Notes: generated from the sequence alone by a model not told the origin. A stretch of DNA of 64,000 nt from Ruegeria sp. EL01 (GCF_900313035.1 NZ_OMPS01000018.1:1-64000), one strand, 5' to 3'; shown: positions 27,899 to 38,376, counted from the stretch's first letter. Numbers and translations are program-made.

Positions 27899-28494
27899 TG
27901 ATCAATCACCCCTTTGACAGCCAGAAAATTTAGCAGCTCAAGTAAAGGCATACCCAAGACGTTAAAATAGTCCCCGTCAATGGTGGCGAACAGGCGTACG
28001 CCTTCTTCTTCCAACTTGTAGCCTCCGACAGCATGGCGGATGCTGTCCCAGTTTCGCGCTACATAATCGTTCAGATATGCGTCGGAACTGGCGCGCATGC
28101 GAAGACGCACCTGGCCAACGTGCCGCCAGATCGGTTCACCATCTTGATAGATCACCGCAGCAGACAGCAGCATATGTCGCTTCCCTCGCATCATCTTAAG
28201 CTGCGCCAACGCGTCTTCAGGCGTTTCAGGCTTGGACAGCAATCGACCTTCAAAATCCAGAACCTGATCGCACCCCAAAACCATCGCGCCAGGGTTCTTA
28301 TCACTGATCTTGCGCGCCTTCATTTCTGCCAGCGCGTCCGCGATATCACGGGGCGGCGCATCCTCGGCCAACAGCGCGCGTTTCGCGGTATCCTCATCCA
28401 CGCGAGCGACCTGAACCGTATGTGGCACACCTGCGTTTTCAAGCAGCTGAGTTCGGACAGAAGACCCTGACGCCAGGATGATGGGGACAGACAT
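27895..28494 (-). CDS. maf: Maf-family nucleotide pyrophosphatase
   Basis: This 199-residue Maf/YhdE/YceF protein shows LASGSSVRTQLL at the start, GCDQVLDFEG with the conserved aspartate, and the FATIDGDYFNVLGMPL C-terminal region. Members hydrolyse modified or canonical nucleoside triphosphates to monophosphates and can delay septation. It is the first gene of the leftward operon. Its start codon lies at the edge of the presumed replication origin, with a DnaA-box-like sequence overlapping its initiation codon. Confidence 0.94.
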   Translation of the reverse strand: MSVPIILASGSSVRTQLLENAGVPHTVQVARVDEDTAKRALLAEDAPPRDIADALAEMKARKISDKNPGAMVLGCDQVLDFEGRLLSKPETPEDALAQLKMMRGKRHMLLSAAVIYQDGEPIWRHVGQVRLRMRASSDAYLNDYVARNWDSIRHAVGGYKLEEEGVRLFATIDGDYFNVLGMPLLELLNFLAVKGVIDQ

Positions 28495-28897
28495 GTGGAA
28501 AACCCCGTGTGCAAATCATTGAGAGTTCTGGGGTGCTTTTTATGGTTTTCCGGTTGACACGCAACCCTGGGATTTTCGCGTCACACTTCCCCGAGTCGTG
28601 CGGAAATCATCCAGCCGGGACAAGAATAACTTTGCGCAAAGGGACAATTCTAGTTTCCGAGATTACCCAAAGAGTTATCCCCAGTCGAGCGTTGCCAAAT
28701 ACGATGCAAACAATTGTTATTAATAAATAAATTATCATACCAACAGAATCATTTGTGACACAAAAGATTCTGTCCACGTGGGGAAAACTTGGGTGTAAAA
28801 AAGTAATCCACGGATTCTGGCTTCCCTACAAAACCATCATCCTTTTTCTTTTCCTATTTTTTTATTAGGTAGGTCGGGAACAAAGCCGAGAGCCAAA
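28495..28897. other. Candidate chromosomal replication origin (oriC)
   Basis: This 403-base gap lies between divergent maf and hemJ. It holds an AT-rich tract (28709-28738), DnaA-box-like 9-mers compared with TTATCCACA (TTATCCCCA at 28675-28683; reverse-strand TTTTCCCCA at 28779-28787; TAATCCACG at 28804-28812; reverse-strand TTTTCCACA at 28494-28502), and three GANTC methylation sites within 72 bases (28746, 28766, 28813). Genes on both sides mostly run away from it, and parAB with two parS sites lie 3.5-7.8 kb away. In many Alphaproteobacteria the origin lies close to these same genes. No protein-coding gene is supported in the gap. It must also hold the promoters for maf and hemJ. Confidence 0.72.
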
Positions 28898-29347
28898 ATG
28901 ACAGATCTTCTTTTCACGCTGTACCCATGGGTGAAATCACTTCACATCATGGCCGTCATTTCGTGGATGGCTGGTCTGTTCTATCTTCCCAGACTGTTCG
29001 TCTATCATGTCGAAAAAGCGCAGTCCGTCGACGGGGCGCAAGAAATTTTCTTCGAGATGGAGCACAAGCTGCTGCGCGTGATTATGGGACCCGCAAGTAT
29101 CGTGGCCTGGGTTTGCGGATTGATCATGGTCTTTACACCCGGCATCGTCAGTTGGGATTTCAGCTGGCCCTGGGTCAAGGGTGCAGCAGTGATCGGCATG
29201 ACGTGGTTTCATCATTGGCTGATGGCACGACGTAAAGACCTCTTAGAGGGACGTAACACGCTCACAGGGCGTCAGTACCGCATGATGAATGAGGTTCCGA
29301 CCGTTTTGATGGTCGTGATCGTTCTGGCCGTGATATTGAAATTCTGA
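28898..29347 (+). CDS. hemJ: Protoporphyrinogen IX oxidase HemJ
   Basis: This 149-residue membrane protein with four helices matches HemJ (UPF0093). The conserved histidine H16 is in VKSLHIMAVISWMAGLFYLPRLFVYH; the C-terminal part has LTGRQYRMMNEVPT. HemJ converts protoporphyrinogen IX to protoporphyrin IX in heme and chlorophyll synthesis, serving in place of HemG or HemY. It is the first gene rightward from the presumed origin. Confidence 0.93.
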   Translation: MTDLLFTLYPWVKSLHIMAVISWMAGLFYLPRLFVYHVEKAQSVDGAQEIFFEMEHKLLRVIMGPASIVAWVCGLIMVFTPGIVSWDFSWPWVKGAAVIGMTWFHHWLMARRKDLLEGRNTLTGRQYRMMNEVPTVLMVVIVLAVILKF

Positions 29348-29354
29348 GGCCTGT

Positions 29355-29383
29355 TTGACTCCGATCGCCTTGGCGCTTATGTA
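29355..29383 (+). promoter_or_regulatory. Possible promoter upstream of rho
   Basis: TTGACT (29355-29360) is followed after 17 bases by TATGTA (29378-29383). The first hexamer is near consensus; the second matches TATAAT at only three positions. It would give an mRNA leader of about 80 bases before rho. Confidence 0.35.
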
Positions 29384-29471
29384 AGTCGCAACACGCCCGT
29401 CCGGGCGACGTATCTTCCAAGTTAAAACTCCAGTCTGTGCCGCACACTACGCGGCCAAGGTTCGCATAATT

Positions 29472-30743
29472 ATGACAACTGAATCCCTGAATCTGGCCGA
29501 CCTGAAGGCCCAAAGCCCTAAAGACCTTCTGGCCATGGCCGAAGAGCTGGAAATCGAAAACGCCTCGACCATGCGAAAAGGCGAGATGATGTTCCAGATT
29601 CTACGCGAACGCGCGGATGAAGGCTGGGTCGTGGGTGGCGACGGTGTGCTTGAGGTTCTTCAGGATGGGTTCGGCTTTCTCCGCTCGCCTGAGGCGAACT
29701 ATCTGCCCGGTCCGGACGATATCTATGTCTCGCCGGATATGATCCGTCTGCATTCCCTGCGCACCGGTGATACGGTTGAGGGTGATATTAAAGCCCCTGA
29801 TGAGAGTGAGCGCTATTTCGCGCTGACCAAAGTTACCAAGATCAACTTTGAAGAGCCTGAGAAAGCTAAACATAAGGTTGCCTTTGACAACCTGACACCG
29901 CTGTACCCCGATGAGCGTCTGAAGATGGAGATCGAAGATCCCACCATCAAGGACAAGTCGGCCCGTGTGATCGATCTGGTCTCGCCGATTGGTAAAGGTC
30001 AGCGGTCACTGATCGTGGCGCCGCCACGGACCGGTAAGACGGTAATCCTACAGAACATTGCGCATTCGATCGAACAGAACCACCCAGAGTGCTATCTGAT
30101 TGTTCTGCTGATCGACGAACGCCCCGAAGAGGTGACCGACATGCAGCGCTCGGTGAAGGGTGAGGTTGTGTCCTCGACCTTCGACGAACCAGCGACGCGC
30201 CACGTTGCAGTCTCGGAAATGGTCATCGAAAAGGCCAAGCGTTTGGTCGAGCATAAACGAGATGTTGTTATTCTTCTTGACTCGATCACAAGACTTGGTA
30301 GGGCCTTTAACACTGTGGTGCCATCTTCGGGTAAAGTTTTGACTGGTGGCGTAGACGCCAACGCCCTACAACGGCCTAAACGTTTCTTTGGTGCGGCACG
30401 GAATATCGAAGAGGGTGGATCACTGACCATCATCGCCACTGCGCTGATCGATACCGGCAGCCGGATGGATGAGGTCATCTTTGAAGAATTCAAAGGCACT
30501 GGTAACTCGGAAATCGTTCTGGATCGTAAGATCGCAGACAAGCGCGTGTTCCCGGCGATCGACATCCTCAAGTCCGGTACGCGGAAAGAGGATCTGTTGG
30601 TCGACAAGGGCGATCTGGCCAAGACCTTCGTCCTGCGCCGTATCCTCAACCCCATGGGCACCACCGATGCGATTGAGTTCCTGTTGTCGAAGTTGAAACA
30701 GACCAAGACAAACGGCGAATTCTTCGACTCGATGAATACCTGA
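29472..30743 (+). CDS. rho: Transcription termination factor Rho
   Basis: The 423-residue hexameric RNA helicase contains the N-terminal Rho-N domain, RNA-binding cold-shock motif DGFGFLR (65-71), Walker A APPRTGKT (183-190), Walker B region [14 protein letters not shown], the Q-loop and R-loop. It ends transcripts lacking intrinsic terminators. The start is ATG 29472 with only a distant AAGG. Length and motifs are normal. Confidence 0.98.
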   Translation: MTTESLNLADLKAQSPKDLLAMAEELEIENASTMRKGEMMFQILRERADEGWVVGGDGVLEVLQDGFGFLRSPEANYLPGPDDIYVSPDMIRLHSLRTGDTVEGDIKAPDESERYFALTKVTKINFEEPEKAKHKVAFDNLTPLYPDERLKMEIEDPTIKDKSARVIDLVSPIGKGQRSLIVAPPRTGKTVILQNIAHSIEQNHPECYLIVLLIDERPEEVTDMQRSVKGEVVSSTFDEPATRHVAVSEMVIEKAKRLVEHKRDVVILLDSITRLGRAFNTVVPSSGKVLTGGVDANALQRPKRFFGAARNIEEGGSLTIIATALIDTGSRMDEVIFEEFKGTGNSEIVLDRKIADKRVFPAIDILKSGTRKEDLLVDKGDLAKTFVLRRILNPMGTTDAIEFLLSKLKQTKTNGEFFDSMNT

Positions 30744-30773
30744 CACAGGTCTTAACCGACGCGAGGCCTTCGA

Positions 30774-32060
30774 ATGGATACGATATTCGCCTTGGCCAGC
30801 GCGCAAGGCAAAGCGGGCGTGGCAGTAATCCGTCTGTCCGGTCCGCACGCGCATCGCGCTGCGGCCGCACTTACAGGTGGGGATTTGCCGCCGCGCGGTA
30901 TCAAACTGCGTACTCTGCGCGATCCGGACGGGTCGCGATTGGATGATGGGCTGATCCTGACTTTCCAAACGCCCGCAAGCTTTACCGGCGAAGACGTGGC
31001 CGAACTGCAGATCCACGGCAGCACAGCATCAGTAAACGCCGTGCTGCGGTCCTTGTCTGAGGCCGATGGGTTGCGCGTGGCGGACCCCGGAGAGTTCACC
31101 CGTCGGGCCTTGGAAAACGGAAAGATGGACCTGACGCAGGTCGAAGGCCTTGCGGATCTGATTGACGCTGAAACCGAAGCGCAGCGCAAACAAGCTCAGG
31201 CCATTCTGGCAGGTAAGCTGGGAGGGCTGGCAGAACGATGGCGGCGTGATTTGATTCGGGCAGCTTCCTTGTTGGAAGCCGTCATTGATTTTGCTGACGA
31301 AGATATTCCAACAGATGTGACACCCGAAGTGCGTGACCTTGTATCAGGTGTGATGACCGATCTAAAGCGCGAGGCGGACGGTGTTAAGATCGCTGAACGG
31401 ATTCGGACGGGGTTTGAGGTTGCCATTGTTGGCCTGCCCAACGCTGGCAAGTCCACACTGCTAAATGCATTGGCCGGGCGCGACGCAGCGATTACGTCTG
31501 AATACGCCGGAACGACCCGGGATGTCATTGAAGTTCGGATGGACCTGGCGGGCTTGCCGGTGACCTTGTTGGATACGGCAGGATTGCGAGATACAGAAGA
31601 CTACGTTGAAAGCCTGGGGATCGAACTGGCCAGAAAGCGGGCCGAAGCTGCAGACCTTCGGGTGTTTCTGGCGGAATCGCCGGAAGAGCTGGGCGTTCCA
31701 ATGCAAGACGGGGACATTCAGGTTTTACCCAAAGCCGACTTGCGAGAAGGTTCCGACGGCGGGATCTCTGGCAAGACGGGACAGGGTATCGACGCGCTGA
31801 TATCCCAGATTTCGTATGTACTCGGTGGACGATCTACTAGCCATGGTATTGCTACGCGCGAGCGTCATCGCATTGCGATCACTAAATCTATGGATTCGCT
31901 TGGATCTGCAATGACGGTTCTGGAATCAGGCCCAGACTTGTATGATATCGCAGCAGAAGAGTTAAGAACTGCCATCCGGGCTCTTGAATCCTTGGTTGGG
32001 AGAATAGATGTCGAAACCCTGCTGGATGAGATCTTCTCCAGCTTTTGTCTCGGTAAGTGA
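30774..32060 (+). CDS. mnmE: tRNA modification GTPase MnmE
   Basis: This 428-residue GTPase (TrmE) has the N-terminal formyl-THF-binding domain, helical domain, G1 GLPNAGKS (about 220-227), [10 protein letters not shown] switch II, and ends in CLGK, the CxGK motif needed for tRNA modification. With MnmG it forms the cmnm5U34 modification of tRNA anticodons. The start ATG has GAGG about eight bases before it. mnmG follows three bases after the stop. Confidence 0.97.
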   Translation: MDTIFALASAQGKAGVAVIRLSGPHAHRAAAALTGGDLPPRGIKLRTLRDPDGSRLDDGLILTFQTPASFTGEDVAELQIHGSTASVNAVLRSLSEADGLRVADPGEFTRRALENGKMDLTQVEGLADLIDAETEAQRKQAQAILAGKLGGLAERWRRDLIRAASLLEAVIDFADEDIPTDVTPEVRDLVSGVMTDLKREADGVKIAERIRTGFEVAIVGLPNAGKSTLLNALAGRDAAITSEYAGTTRDVIEVRMDLAGLPVTLLDTAGLRDTEDYVESLGIELARKRAEAADLRVFLAESPEELGVPMQDGDIQVLPKADLREGSDGGISGKTGQGIDALISQISYVLGGRSTSHGIATRERHRIAITKSMDSLGSAMTVLESGPDLYDIAAEELRTAIRALESLVGRIDVETLLDEIFSSFCLGK

Positions 32061-32063
32061 GGA

Positions 32064-33941
32064 GTGTTTCACGTGAAACATTCGAAATTCGATGTAGTTG
32101 TGATTGGCGCGGGTCATGCGGGCACCGAAGCTGCGCATGCAGCTGCTAGAATGGGGGCGTCCACAGCTTTGGTGACGCTGTCTGCGGCGGATATTGGCGT
32201 AATGTCTTGTAACCCGGCCATTGGAGGGCTGGGCAAAGGGCATTTGGTGCGAGAGATTGACGCGCTGGACGGCGTTATGGGCCGCGTCGCAGATCAAGCA
32301 GGTATCCAGTTTCGCTTGCTAAATCGCCGAAAGGGGCCGGCGGTTCAGGGGCCTCGCACCCAAGCGGATCGGGCGTTGTACAAGGCTGCGATGCAAAATG
32401 AAACGCAGGGCCAAGAACATCTTTCGGTAGTTATCGGCGAAGTCGTCGATTTCTTGATGGATGGAAAACGCGTTGCCGGAGTAAAGCTAAGTGACAACTC
32501 AGAAATCCCTGCGCGCGCGGTCATTCTGACATCCGGTACCTTTCTGCGTGGTGTTATCCATATCGGCGATGTCTCTCGCCCCGGTGGCCGTATGGGGGAT
32601 CGCCCCTCAGTTAAGCTGGCAGAGCGGTTGGACAGCTATAAGCTTCCCATGGGTCGGCTCAAAACTGGTACACCACCGCGCCTGGACGGCCGAACAATCG
32701 ACTGGTCTGACCTGGCTCGTCAGGATGGGGATGATGAACCGACGCTGTTTTCATTCCTCTCCACGTCGGTTGTTGCGCCGCAAATCGCTTGCGGAATAAC
32801 GCACACAAACGAACGTACTCACGAAATCATCGAAAAGAACCTGAACAAGTCCGCGATGTATGGCGGCCATATTGATGGAGTGGGGCCACGGTATTGTCCT
32901 TCGATTGAAGACAAGATTGTTCGGTTTGCTGATAAGGATTCTCATCAGGTTTTTCTCGAACCTGAAGGCGTCAACGATCATACGATTTACCCAAACGGAA
33001 TTTCGACCTCACTGCCGCAGGATGTTCAGCTTGACTACGTGCGGTCCATCAAAGGACTTGAAAAGGCTGATATCCTTCAACCGGGATATGCCATTGAGTA
33101 TGACTATGTGGACCCACGTGTGCTGACGGCATCCTTGTCGCTGCCAGAGGTTCCAGGTCTATATCTTGCGGGTCAAATCAACGGAACCACAGGATATGAG
33201 GAGGCTGCAGCCCAGGGCATGGTTGCTGGCCTGAATGCAGCGCTGGAGGTTCAAGCTCGTGAGCCTGCTCACTTCACCCGCGCGGACAGTTATATTGGCG
33301 TTATGATTGATGATCTAACAACACGCGGTGTTGCCGAACCGTATCGCATGTTTACGTCTCGGGCCGAGTTCCGTCTGTCTTTGCGGGCGGACAACGCCGA
33401 TCAACGCCTGACGCCACTCGGCCTGAACTTGGGCTGCGTCAGCGAGACTCGGCATTCTCATTTTGAAAAGAAAATGGGTCGGCTCGGTGCGGTGAAATCA
33501 AAGCTGACCGAACGAACCTATACGCCGAAAGAGGTGCGGGCTGCGGGTATCAATGTCAATCAAGATGGAAATCGTCGGGATGGTATGGCGATCTTGGCCT
33601 TCCCAGATGTTTCTTTTGATGGCTTGTTGCCTTTGATTCCTGAACTTCAAGACGTCGAACCCAGTATCCGCCTGCAGGTCGAACGTGACGCACTTTACGC
33701 AAACTATATTGCGCGACAACAAAGGGATGTCGACGCGATGAAGCGCGACGAAGCTTACGTGATCCCTCGGGCGTTTGACTATTTCGCGCTGGATGGCTTG
33801 TCATCAGAGATGAAGCAGAAGCTCTCTCAGGCCAAACCGGAGAATATTGCTCAGGCCAGTCGGGTAGAAGGGGTAACGCCGGCGGCGCTGACACTGGTTC
33901 TGGCGAAACTCCGCAGGGATCAAAGAGCTCGCCAAGCATGA
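32064..33941 (+). CDS. mnmG: tRNA uridine-5-carboxymethylaminomethyl synthesis enzyme MnmG (GidA)
   Basis: This 625-residue FAD protein has the dinucleotide motif [12 protein letters not shown] (13-24), the [15 protein letters not shown] and [13 protein letters not shown] signatures and the C-terminal MnmE-binding helical domain. GTG 32064 gives the N-terminus [10 protein letters not shown], which is encoded by an exact parS site, so centromere and coding sequence share bases. A second GTG at 32073 would shorten it by three residues. It is tightly linked to mnmE. Confidence 0.97.
   Translation: MFHVKHSKFDVVVIGAGHAGTEAAHAAARMGASTALVTLSAADIGVMSCNPAIGGLGKGHLVREIDALDGVMGRVADQAGIQFRLLNRRKGPAVQGPRTQADRALYKAAMQNETQGQEHLSVVIGEVVDFLMDGKRVAGVKLSDNSEIPARAVILTSGTFLRGVIHIGDVSRPGGRMGDRPSVKLAERLDSYKLPMGRLKTGTPPRLDGRTIDWSDLARQDGDDEPTLFSFLSTSVVAPQIACGITHTNERTHEIIEKNLNKSAMYGGHIDGVGPRYCPSIEDKIVRFADKDSHQVFLEPEGVNDHTIYPNGISTSLPQDVQLDYVRSIKGLEKADILQPGYAIEYDYVDPRVLTASLSLPEVPGLYLAGQINGTTGYEEAAAQGMVAGLNAALEVQAREPAHFTRADSYIGVMIDDLTTRGVAEPYRMFTSRAEFRLSLRADNADQRLTPLGLNLGCVSETRHSHFEKKMGRLGAVKSKLTERTYTPKEVRAAGINVNQDGNRRDGMAILAFPDVSFDGLLPLIPELQDVEPSIRLQVERDALYANYIARQQRDVDAMKRDEAYVIPRAFDYFALDGLSSEMKQKLSQAKPENIAQASRVEGVTPAALTLVLAKLRRDQRARQA
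32065..32080. promoter_or_regulatory. parS centromere site 1
   Basis: TGTTTCACGTGAAACA is an exact match to the 16-bp bacterial parS consensus and a perfect palindrome. It lies inside the first codons of mnmG, 2.5 kb before parA. It is the expected loading site for the ParB encoded at 35,375. Confidence 0.95.
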
Positions 33942-34558
33942 CGCCTGAACACTCATTATTTGAGGGCTTGGATGTTTCACGTGAAACATTGTCCCGCCTG
34001 ATAACCTATGTCGAACTGGTAAAGCGCTGGAATCCCAAGATCAATTTGGTGTCCAGAAACAGCCTGTCGAACATTTGGGAGCGGCACATCCTTGATTCCG
34101 TTCAGGTTTACAGATGCGCCGATGAATTTCACAGCTGGGTGGATCTTGGCAGCGGCGGTGGTTTCCCCGGTATGGTCTGCGCCATCATGGCGGCTGACGA
34201 GGCGCCGCAATCCCATTTTTCGCTTGTAGAAAGCGATCAAAGAAAATCGGCGTTCCTTCGTAGCGTTGTGCGGGAATGTGGCCTGGACTGCAAAGTCATT
34301 TCCAAGCGAATCGAAGCTGTTGATAGTCTGGATGCAGATATAGTTTCAGCCCGGGCTTTGGCAAACCTGCGTATGCTATTGTCCTTTTGTGACAGGCATT
34401 TAGGCGAAAACGGGACAGCTTTGTTGCCCAAAGGCGAAAACTGGAAAAAAGAGCTAAGCGAGGCGCGTGAGGAATGGAAATTTGATGCAGAGCCGATTAC
34501 AAGTTTAACAGAACCCCAGGCCGTCATCCTTAAGATCAAAGGAGTATCACGTGGTTGA
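33938..34558 (+). CDS. rsmG: 16S rRNA m7G527 methyltransferase RsmG (GidB)
   Basis: The 206-residue SAM-dependent methyltransferase has the motif I region [12 protein letters not shown] (69-80) and an N-terminal substrate part ([16 protein letters not shown]). It methylates G527 of 16S rRNA; loss gives low-level streptomycin resistance in other bacteria. The ATG overlaps the mnmG stop (ATGA), and its end overlaps parA by 8 bases. Residues DVSRETL (12-18) are encoded by the second parS site. Confidence 0.96.
   Translation: MTPEHSLFEGLDVSRETLSRLITYVELVKRWNPKINLVSRNSLSNIWERHILDSVQVYRCADEFHSWVDLGSGGGFPGMVCAIMAADEAPQSHFSLVESDQRKSAFLRSVVRECGLDCKVISKRIEAVDSLDADIVSARALANLRMLLSFCDRHLGENGTALLPKGENWKKELSEAREEWKFDAEPITSLTEPQAVILKIKGVSRG
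33973..33988. promoter_or_regulatory. parS centromere site 2
   Basis: A second exact TGTTTCACGTGAAACA, inside the 5' part of rsmG, 1.9 kb from site 1 and 0.6 kb before parA. Here it is read in another frame (VSRETL) than in mnmG (MFHVKH), which argues that the DNA rather than the peptide is conserved. Confidence 0.95.
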
Positions 34559-35354
34559 TCTGTCTCGTCCTTCAGGGCCTCGTATTATTGCGGTCGCCAA
34601 TCAGAAGGGCGGGGTTGGAAAAACAACGACAGCGATCAATCTCGCAGCCGGTTTGGCAGAAGCTGGTTGCAGGGTTCTGGTGGTTGATCTCGATCCGCAA
34701 GGAAACGCATCAACGGGATTGGGTGTCGAAGACCGGGATTGGACCACTTATGATCTGATCCTGGATGACGCACCGCTTGAAGCGGTTGTACAGGAAACGG
34801 AAATCGGCGGTTTATTTGTTGTCCCGGCAACTGTGGATCTCAGCTCGGCTGATATTGAGCTGATTTCGAATGAAAAGCGCAGTTACTTGCTACATGATGC
34901 TCTGCGTCAAACTGCTATCGATTCATTTGAGCTGGATTTTGTCCTGATTGATTGCCCGCCATCGCTGAATCTGTTGACTGTCAACGCAATGGTTGCGGCC
35001 CATTCGGTGCTGGTTCCCTTGCAAAGTGAATTCTTTGCTTTGGAGGGACTTTCGCAACTTATGCTCACGATTCGAGAGGTGCGGCAAACTGCGAATCCGG
35101 ACCTTAGAATCGAAGGTGTTGTGTTGACCATGTATGACAACCGCAACAACTTGTCCCGTCAGGTCGAAAAGGATGCACGTGACAATCTGGGAGAGATGGT
35201 CTTTAAGACCAAGATACCCAGAAACGTGCGGGTCAGCGAAGCGCCGTCTTATGCGCTCCCAGTTTTGCAATATGACTCGGGCTCGTTGGGGGCGATGGCT
35301 TATCGGCATCTGGCGCGTGAGGTCATGCACAAGAACAATAAGGCCGCCGCCTGA
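34551..35354 (+). CDS. parA: Chromosome partitioning ATPase ParA
   Basis: This 267-residue protein has the deviant Walker A KGGVGKTT (19-26), DLDPQGNAS and the FVLIDCPPSL Walker B. It starts at GTG 34551 with AAAGGAG upstream. ParA forms a DNA-bound gradient that pulls ParB-parS complexes apart. The place next to parB and the parS sites marks it as the chromosomal rather than a plasmid copy. Confidence 0.97.
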   Translation: MVDLSRPSGPRIIAVANQKGGVGKTTTAINLAAGLAEAGCRVLVVDLDPQGNASTGLGVEDRDWTTYDLILDDAPLEAVVQETEIGGLFVVPATVDLSSADIELISNEKRSYLLHDALRQTAIDSFELDFVLIDCPPSLNLLTVNAMVAAHSVLVPLQSEFFALEGLSQLMLTIREVRQTANPDLRIEGVVLTMYDNRNNLSRQVEKDARDNLGEMVFKTKIPRNVRVSEAPSYALPVLQYDSGSLGAMAYRHLAREVMHKNNKAAA

Positions 35355-35374
35355 GCGGCAGTGAGGAGGGCGAC

Positions 35375-36271
35375 GTGAGCGCCAAAAAGACAAAACCAAG
35401 GGGTTTGGGGCGTGGATTGTCCGCCCTTATGGCCGATGTCACACAGGATTCCGAGGGACGCTTACCAACGACGTCACGGCGTCCTGATCTGAACGTTCCG
35501 ATTGAAAAGCTGCGTGCCAATCCAAACCAGCCGCGCCGAACATTTATGCCCGAGCAGTTGGATGAACTGGCTGCATCGGTGAAGGAAAAAGGCGTTATTC
35601 AGCCTTTGATCGTCCGCTCGGTGGGTGATGGCGCGTATGAGATTGTTGCGGGCGAACGCCGCTGGCGCGCTGCGCAAATGGCGCAGCTGCATGAAATTCC
35701 TGTAATTGTTCGTGAATTTGACGATACCGAAGTCCTGGAAGTCGCGATTATCGAAAACATCCAGCGGGCAGATCTGAACGCGGTGGAAGAAGCGGCGGGC
35801 TACAAACAGCTTATGGATCGCTTTGGCCACACGCAGGAAAAGCTTGCCGAAGCGTTGGGCAAAAGTCGCAGCCATATTGCCAACCTTCTGCGCCTGCTTT
35901 CGCTGCCAATGGATGTGCAGACGTTGGTGATCGAGGGGAAGCTCTCCGCCGGACATGCAAGGGCTCTGATTACGGCAGAGAATCCTTCTGAACTGGCGAA
36001 GATCATTGTTCGCGATGGTTTGTCGGTGCGCGCAACCGAGAGCCTGGTCAAAAAGCAGCAGCAAGGCGATGTCGAACGTCCTGCTCCGCGGTCCAGAAAC
36101 CTGGATGCAGGCAAAGATGCGGATACACGCGCATTGGAAAAGGACTTGTCAGCCATCCTGGCGATGAAAGTGACGATCAATCACAAGCCTGGTACGGAAA
36201 CGGGGCAGGTGGTGTTGACCTATGAAAACCTGGACCAGCTGGACGATCTTTGTGCCAAGCTCAGCCGTTAG
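35375..36271 (+). CDS. parB: Chromosome partitioning CTPase ParB
   Basis: The 298-residue protein shows the ParA-contacting N-terminus (GLGRGLSALM), CTP-binding motifs GERRWRA (93-99) and ENIQR (127-131), a helix-turn-helix (about 152-172) and a C-terminal dimer domain. It loads at parS, slides as a CTP clamp and recruits SMC. GTG start 35375 with GAGGAGG. Its end overlaps the convergent DUF454 gene by 11 bases. Confidence 0.97.
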   Translation: MSAKKTKPRGLGRGLSALMADVTQDSEGRLPTTSRRPDLNVPIEKLRANPNQPRRTFMPEQLDELAASVKEKGVIQPLIVRSVGDGAYEIVAGERRWRAAQMAQLHEIPVIVREFDDTEVLEVAIIENIQRADLNAVEEAAGYKQLMDRFGHTQEKLAEALGKSRSHIANLLRLLSLPMDVQTLVIEGKLSAGHARALITAENPSELAKIIVRDGLSVRATESLVKKQQQGDVERPAPRSRNLDAGKDADTRALEKDLSAILAMKVTINHKPGTETGQVVLTYENLDQLDDLCAKLSR

Positions 36272-36614
36272 GGCGGGTCCAGATAACGAGCATGACACAA
36301 GACAAGACGACGGCCTGAATGATCAGTACATGATTTGGGGCCGACATTACGACGGATAAACCAAACACGGCGGCAACGGACACAGTTGCCGCCTTTTTAG
36401 CACCTGGTCGAATGGCGCCAGAGCTCTGCCAATCCTGGATCATTGGGCCAAATGCCCGGTGGCTGAGTAACCAATTGTGCAACCTGGACGAAGAGCGGGC
36501 GAAAAAGAACGCGGCCAGTAAAAGAAAAGGGACCGTTGGCAACAGCGGTAGCACGATTCCGATCACGGCCAGTGCGACACACAGCAATCCCAGACCGGCC
36601 CAAAGATAATGCAT
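36261..36614 (-). CDS. DUF454 (YbaN-like) inner membrane protein
   Basis: This 117-residue protein has three to four hydrophobic segments and the DUF454 pattern LGLLCVALAVIGIVLPLLPTVPFLLLAAFFFARSS (shown in parts: GIVLPLLPTVPFLL then FARSS) with a HRAFGPMIQDW stretch. Function is unknown. It starts 3 bases after the hemW stop in the same direction, so it is probably co-transcribed with rph-rdgB-hemW. Confidence 0.85.
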   Translation of the reverse strand: MHYLWAGLGLLCVALAVIGIVLPLLPTVPFLLLAAFFFARSSSRLHNWLLSHRAFGPMIQDWQSSGAIRPGAKKAATVSVAAVFGLSVVMSAPNHVLIIQAVVLSCVMLVIWTRPNG

Positions 36615-36617
36615 GCG

Positions 36618-37772
36618 CTACCCTAAAAGCTCTCGGATGACGGCGTTCAGAACAGCACGCCCATCCTTGGTCGCAATAAGCCTGTCGTCTTGATGTGTGA
36701 TCATGCCCAATTCAGAAAGCTCATCGAGTTTTGACGTAGATAAAGAATCTCCGGATAGTTGCTCGAATCTATCTATATGTAGACCTTCTGATAGCCTTAT
36801 ACACATCATAAGGTATTCATTGGCCCGGTCTTGAGAAGAAAGTACGCCGCGTTCCTTTTCACCCGACCCTGAAGCAGCGGCAGTCAGCCACCCATTCGGA
36901 GACAGATAGGTCTCGGTTGCAAATTTGCGATCATCTAAGGTGATCCGGCCGTGTGCACCCGGCCCAATGCCGACGTAATCGCCATAGCGCCAATAGATCA
37001 GATTGTGCTGCGACTCGGCCCCGGGGCGCGCATGATTGGAGACTTCGTAAGCCGGCAAACCATGGGCTTCGCAAATATCTTGTGTGGCTAGATACATGTC
37101 AGCCGCATTGTCGTCTTCTGGCAGACCGCGCAGTTTGCCAACGGCGTAGCGATCCCCAAAGGCTGTTCCGTCCTCAATCGTCAGTTGATACAGCGACAGG
37201 TGATCCACCGCCATGGACAGCGCCTCGGTCAACTCAGCACGCCAAGCGTCCAGCGTTTGGTGCTGACGCGCGTAGATCAGATCAAAGCTGACGCGATCAA
37301 AGCAATTGCGCGCAATGTCAAAGGCCGATCGAGCCTCGGTTACAGTATGAATGCGTCCCAATCGACGCAGATCATCGTCGTTCAACGCCTGAACACCCAT
37401 CGAAATACGATTGACGCCTGCGTCGCGATAGGCGGCAAACCGACCGGCCTCGACGGATCCGGGGTTGGCCTCAAGTGTGATCTCCATGTCATTGGCAGGA
37501 CGCCAGAGGGCGCGTGCCTGGTCAATGACGGCAGTAACGGTTTCCGGTGCCATCAACGATGGTGTGCCGCCACCAAAGAAGATGGTGTTCAATACCCGGC
37601 CCGGAGTTTCCGCAGCAGATCGCTTTAACTCACTCAGATATGATGTAAGCCATTGTTTTTGATCAATATTACGTGAAACATGGCTGTTGAAATCGCAGTA
37701 GGGGCACTTGGCCTCGCAAAACGGCCAGTGCACGTAAAGGCCAAAGCCCCCGTTGCGCCAATCATCCGCCAA
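36618..37772 (-). CDS. hemW: Heme chaperone HemW (radical SAM)
   Basis: This 384-residue protein has the cluster motif CEAKCPYC (C19, C23, C26), followed by FFGGGTPSLM and EANPGSVE, and a C-terminal HemW domain. Proteins of this family were once called oxygen-independent coproporphyrinogen oxidases, but the HemW branch binds heme and delivers it to respiratory enzymes. The start is TTG 37772, with AAAGG five bases upstream, overlapping rdgB by 11 bases. No in-frame ATG fits the conserved N-terminus. Confidence 0.92.
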   Translation of the reverse strand: MADDWRNGGFGLYVHWPFCEAKCPYCDFNSHVSRNIDQKQWLTSYLSELKRSAAETPGRVLNTIFFGGGTPSLMAPETVTAVIDQARALWRPANDMEITLEANPGSVEAGRFAAYRDAGVNRISMGVQALNDDDLRRLGRIHTVTEARSAFDIARNCFDRVSFDLIYARQHQTLDAWRAELTEALSMAVDHLSLYQLTIEDGTAFGDRYAVGKLRGLPEDDNAADMYLATQDICEAHGLPAYEVSNHARPGAESQHNLIYWRYGDYVGIGPGAHGRITLDDRKFATETYLSPNGWLTAAASGSGEKERGVLSSQDRANEYLMMCIRLSEGLHIDRFEQLSGDSLSTSKLDELSELGMITHQDDRLIATKDGRAVLNAVIRELLG

Positions 37773-38376
37773 AGCAGCCTTTCACGAACATTTCCACCGC
37801 GCGACCGCGATGGCTGATCTTGTTCTTTTCCCAGCGATCCATTTCGGCAAAGGTAATGTCATGACCGTCGGGGACAAACATTGGGTCATAGCCAAACCCA
37901 TCCCTGCCGCGAACCGGCCAGACGAGGTGACCGGGGGCGATGCCCTCGAACACCTCATCATGGCCGTCGGGCCAGGCCAGAACCAACGTGCAACGGAACT
38001 GTGCGCCACGTGGATGCGCGGCGTTCTTGGCTTCTAGCTCGTTATGGGCGCGGGTCATCGCCATCAGGAAATCGCGACCATTGCCGGTTTCGGCCCAATC
38101 AGCGGTGTAAACGCCCGGCGCGCCGTCCAGCGCGTCGATGGTGATCCCGGAATCGTCCGACAGGGCAGGCAGGCCGGTGGCCTTTGCGGCGGCATGTGCC
38201 TTGATCCGGGCATTGCCGACGAATGTATCCTCGGTTTCTTCCGGTTCAGGCAGGTTCATCTCGCTGGCACCGACAACGCTGACCCTAAAGGGCTCAAGCA
38301 GATGCACCATCTCCTCAAGCTTGCCTTTGTTATGGGTGGCTACAAGCAGCCTGTCGCCGTCGAACTTGCGGGTCAT
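37762..38376 (-). CDS. rdgB: XTP/dITP diphosphatase (RdgB/HAM1)
   Basis: The 204-residue protein shows [12 protein letters not shown] at the start, LSDDSGI with the catalytic aspartates, [10 protein letters not shown] and the FGYDPMF and SHRGRA motifs of HAM1 proteins. It removes deaminated purine nucleoside triphosphates (ITP, XTP). The ATG overlaps the rph stop (ATGA). Confidence 0.96.
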   Translation of the reverse strand: MTRKFDGDRLLVATHNKGKLEEMVHLLEPFRVSVVGASEMNLPEPEETEDTFVGNARIKAHAAAKATGLPALSDDSGITIDALDGAPGVYTADWAETGNGRDFLMAMTRAHNELEAKNAAHPRGAQFRCTLVLAWPDGHDEVFEGIAPGHLVWPVRGRDGFGYDPMFVPDGHDITFAEMDRWEKNKISHRGRAVEMFVKGCFGG

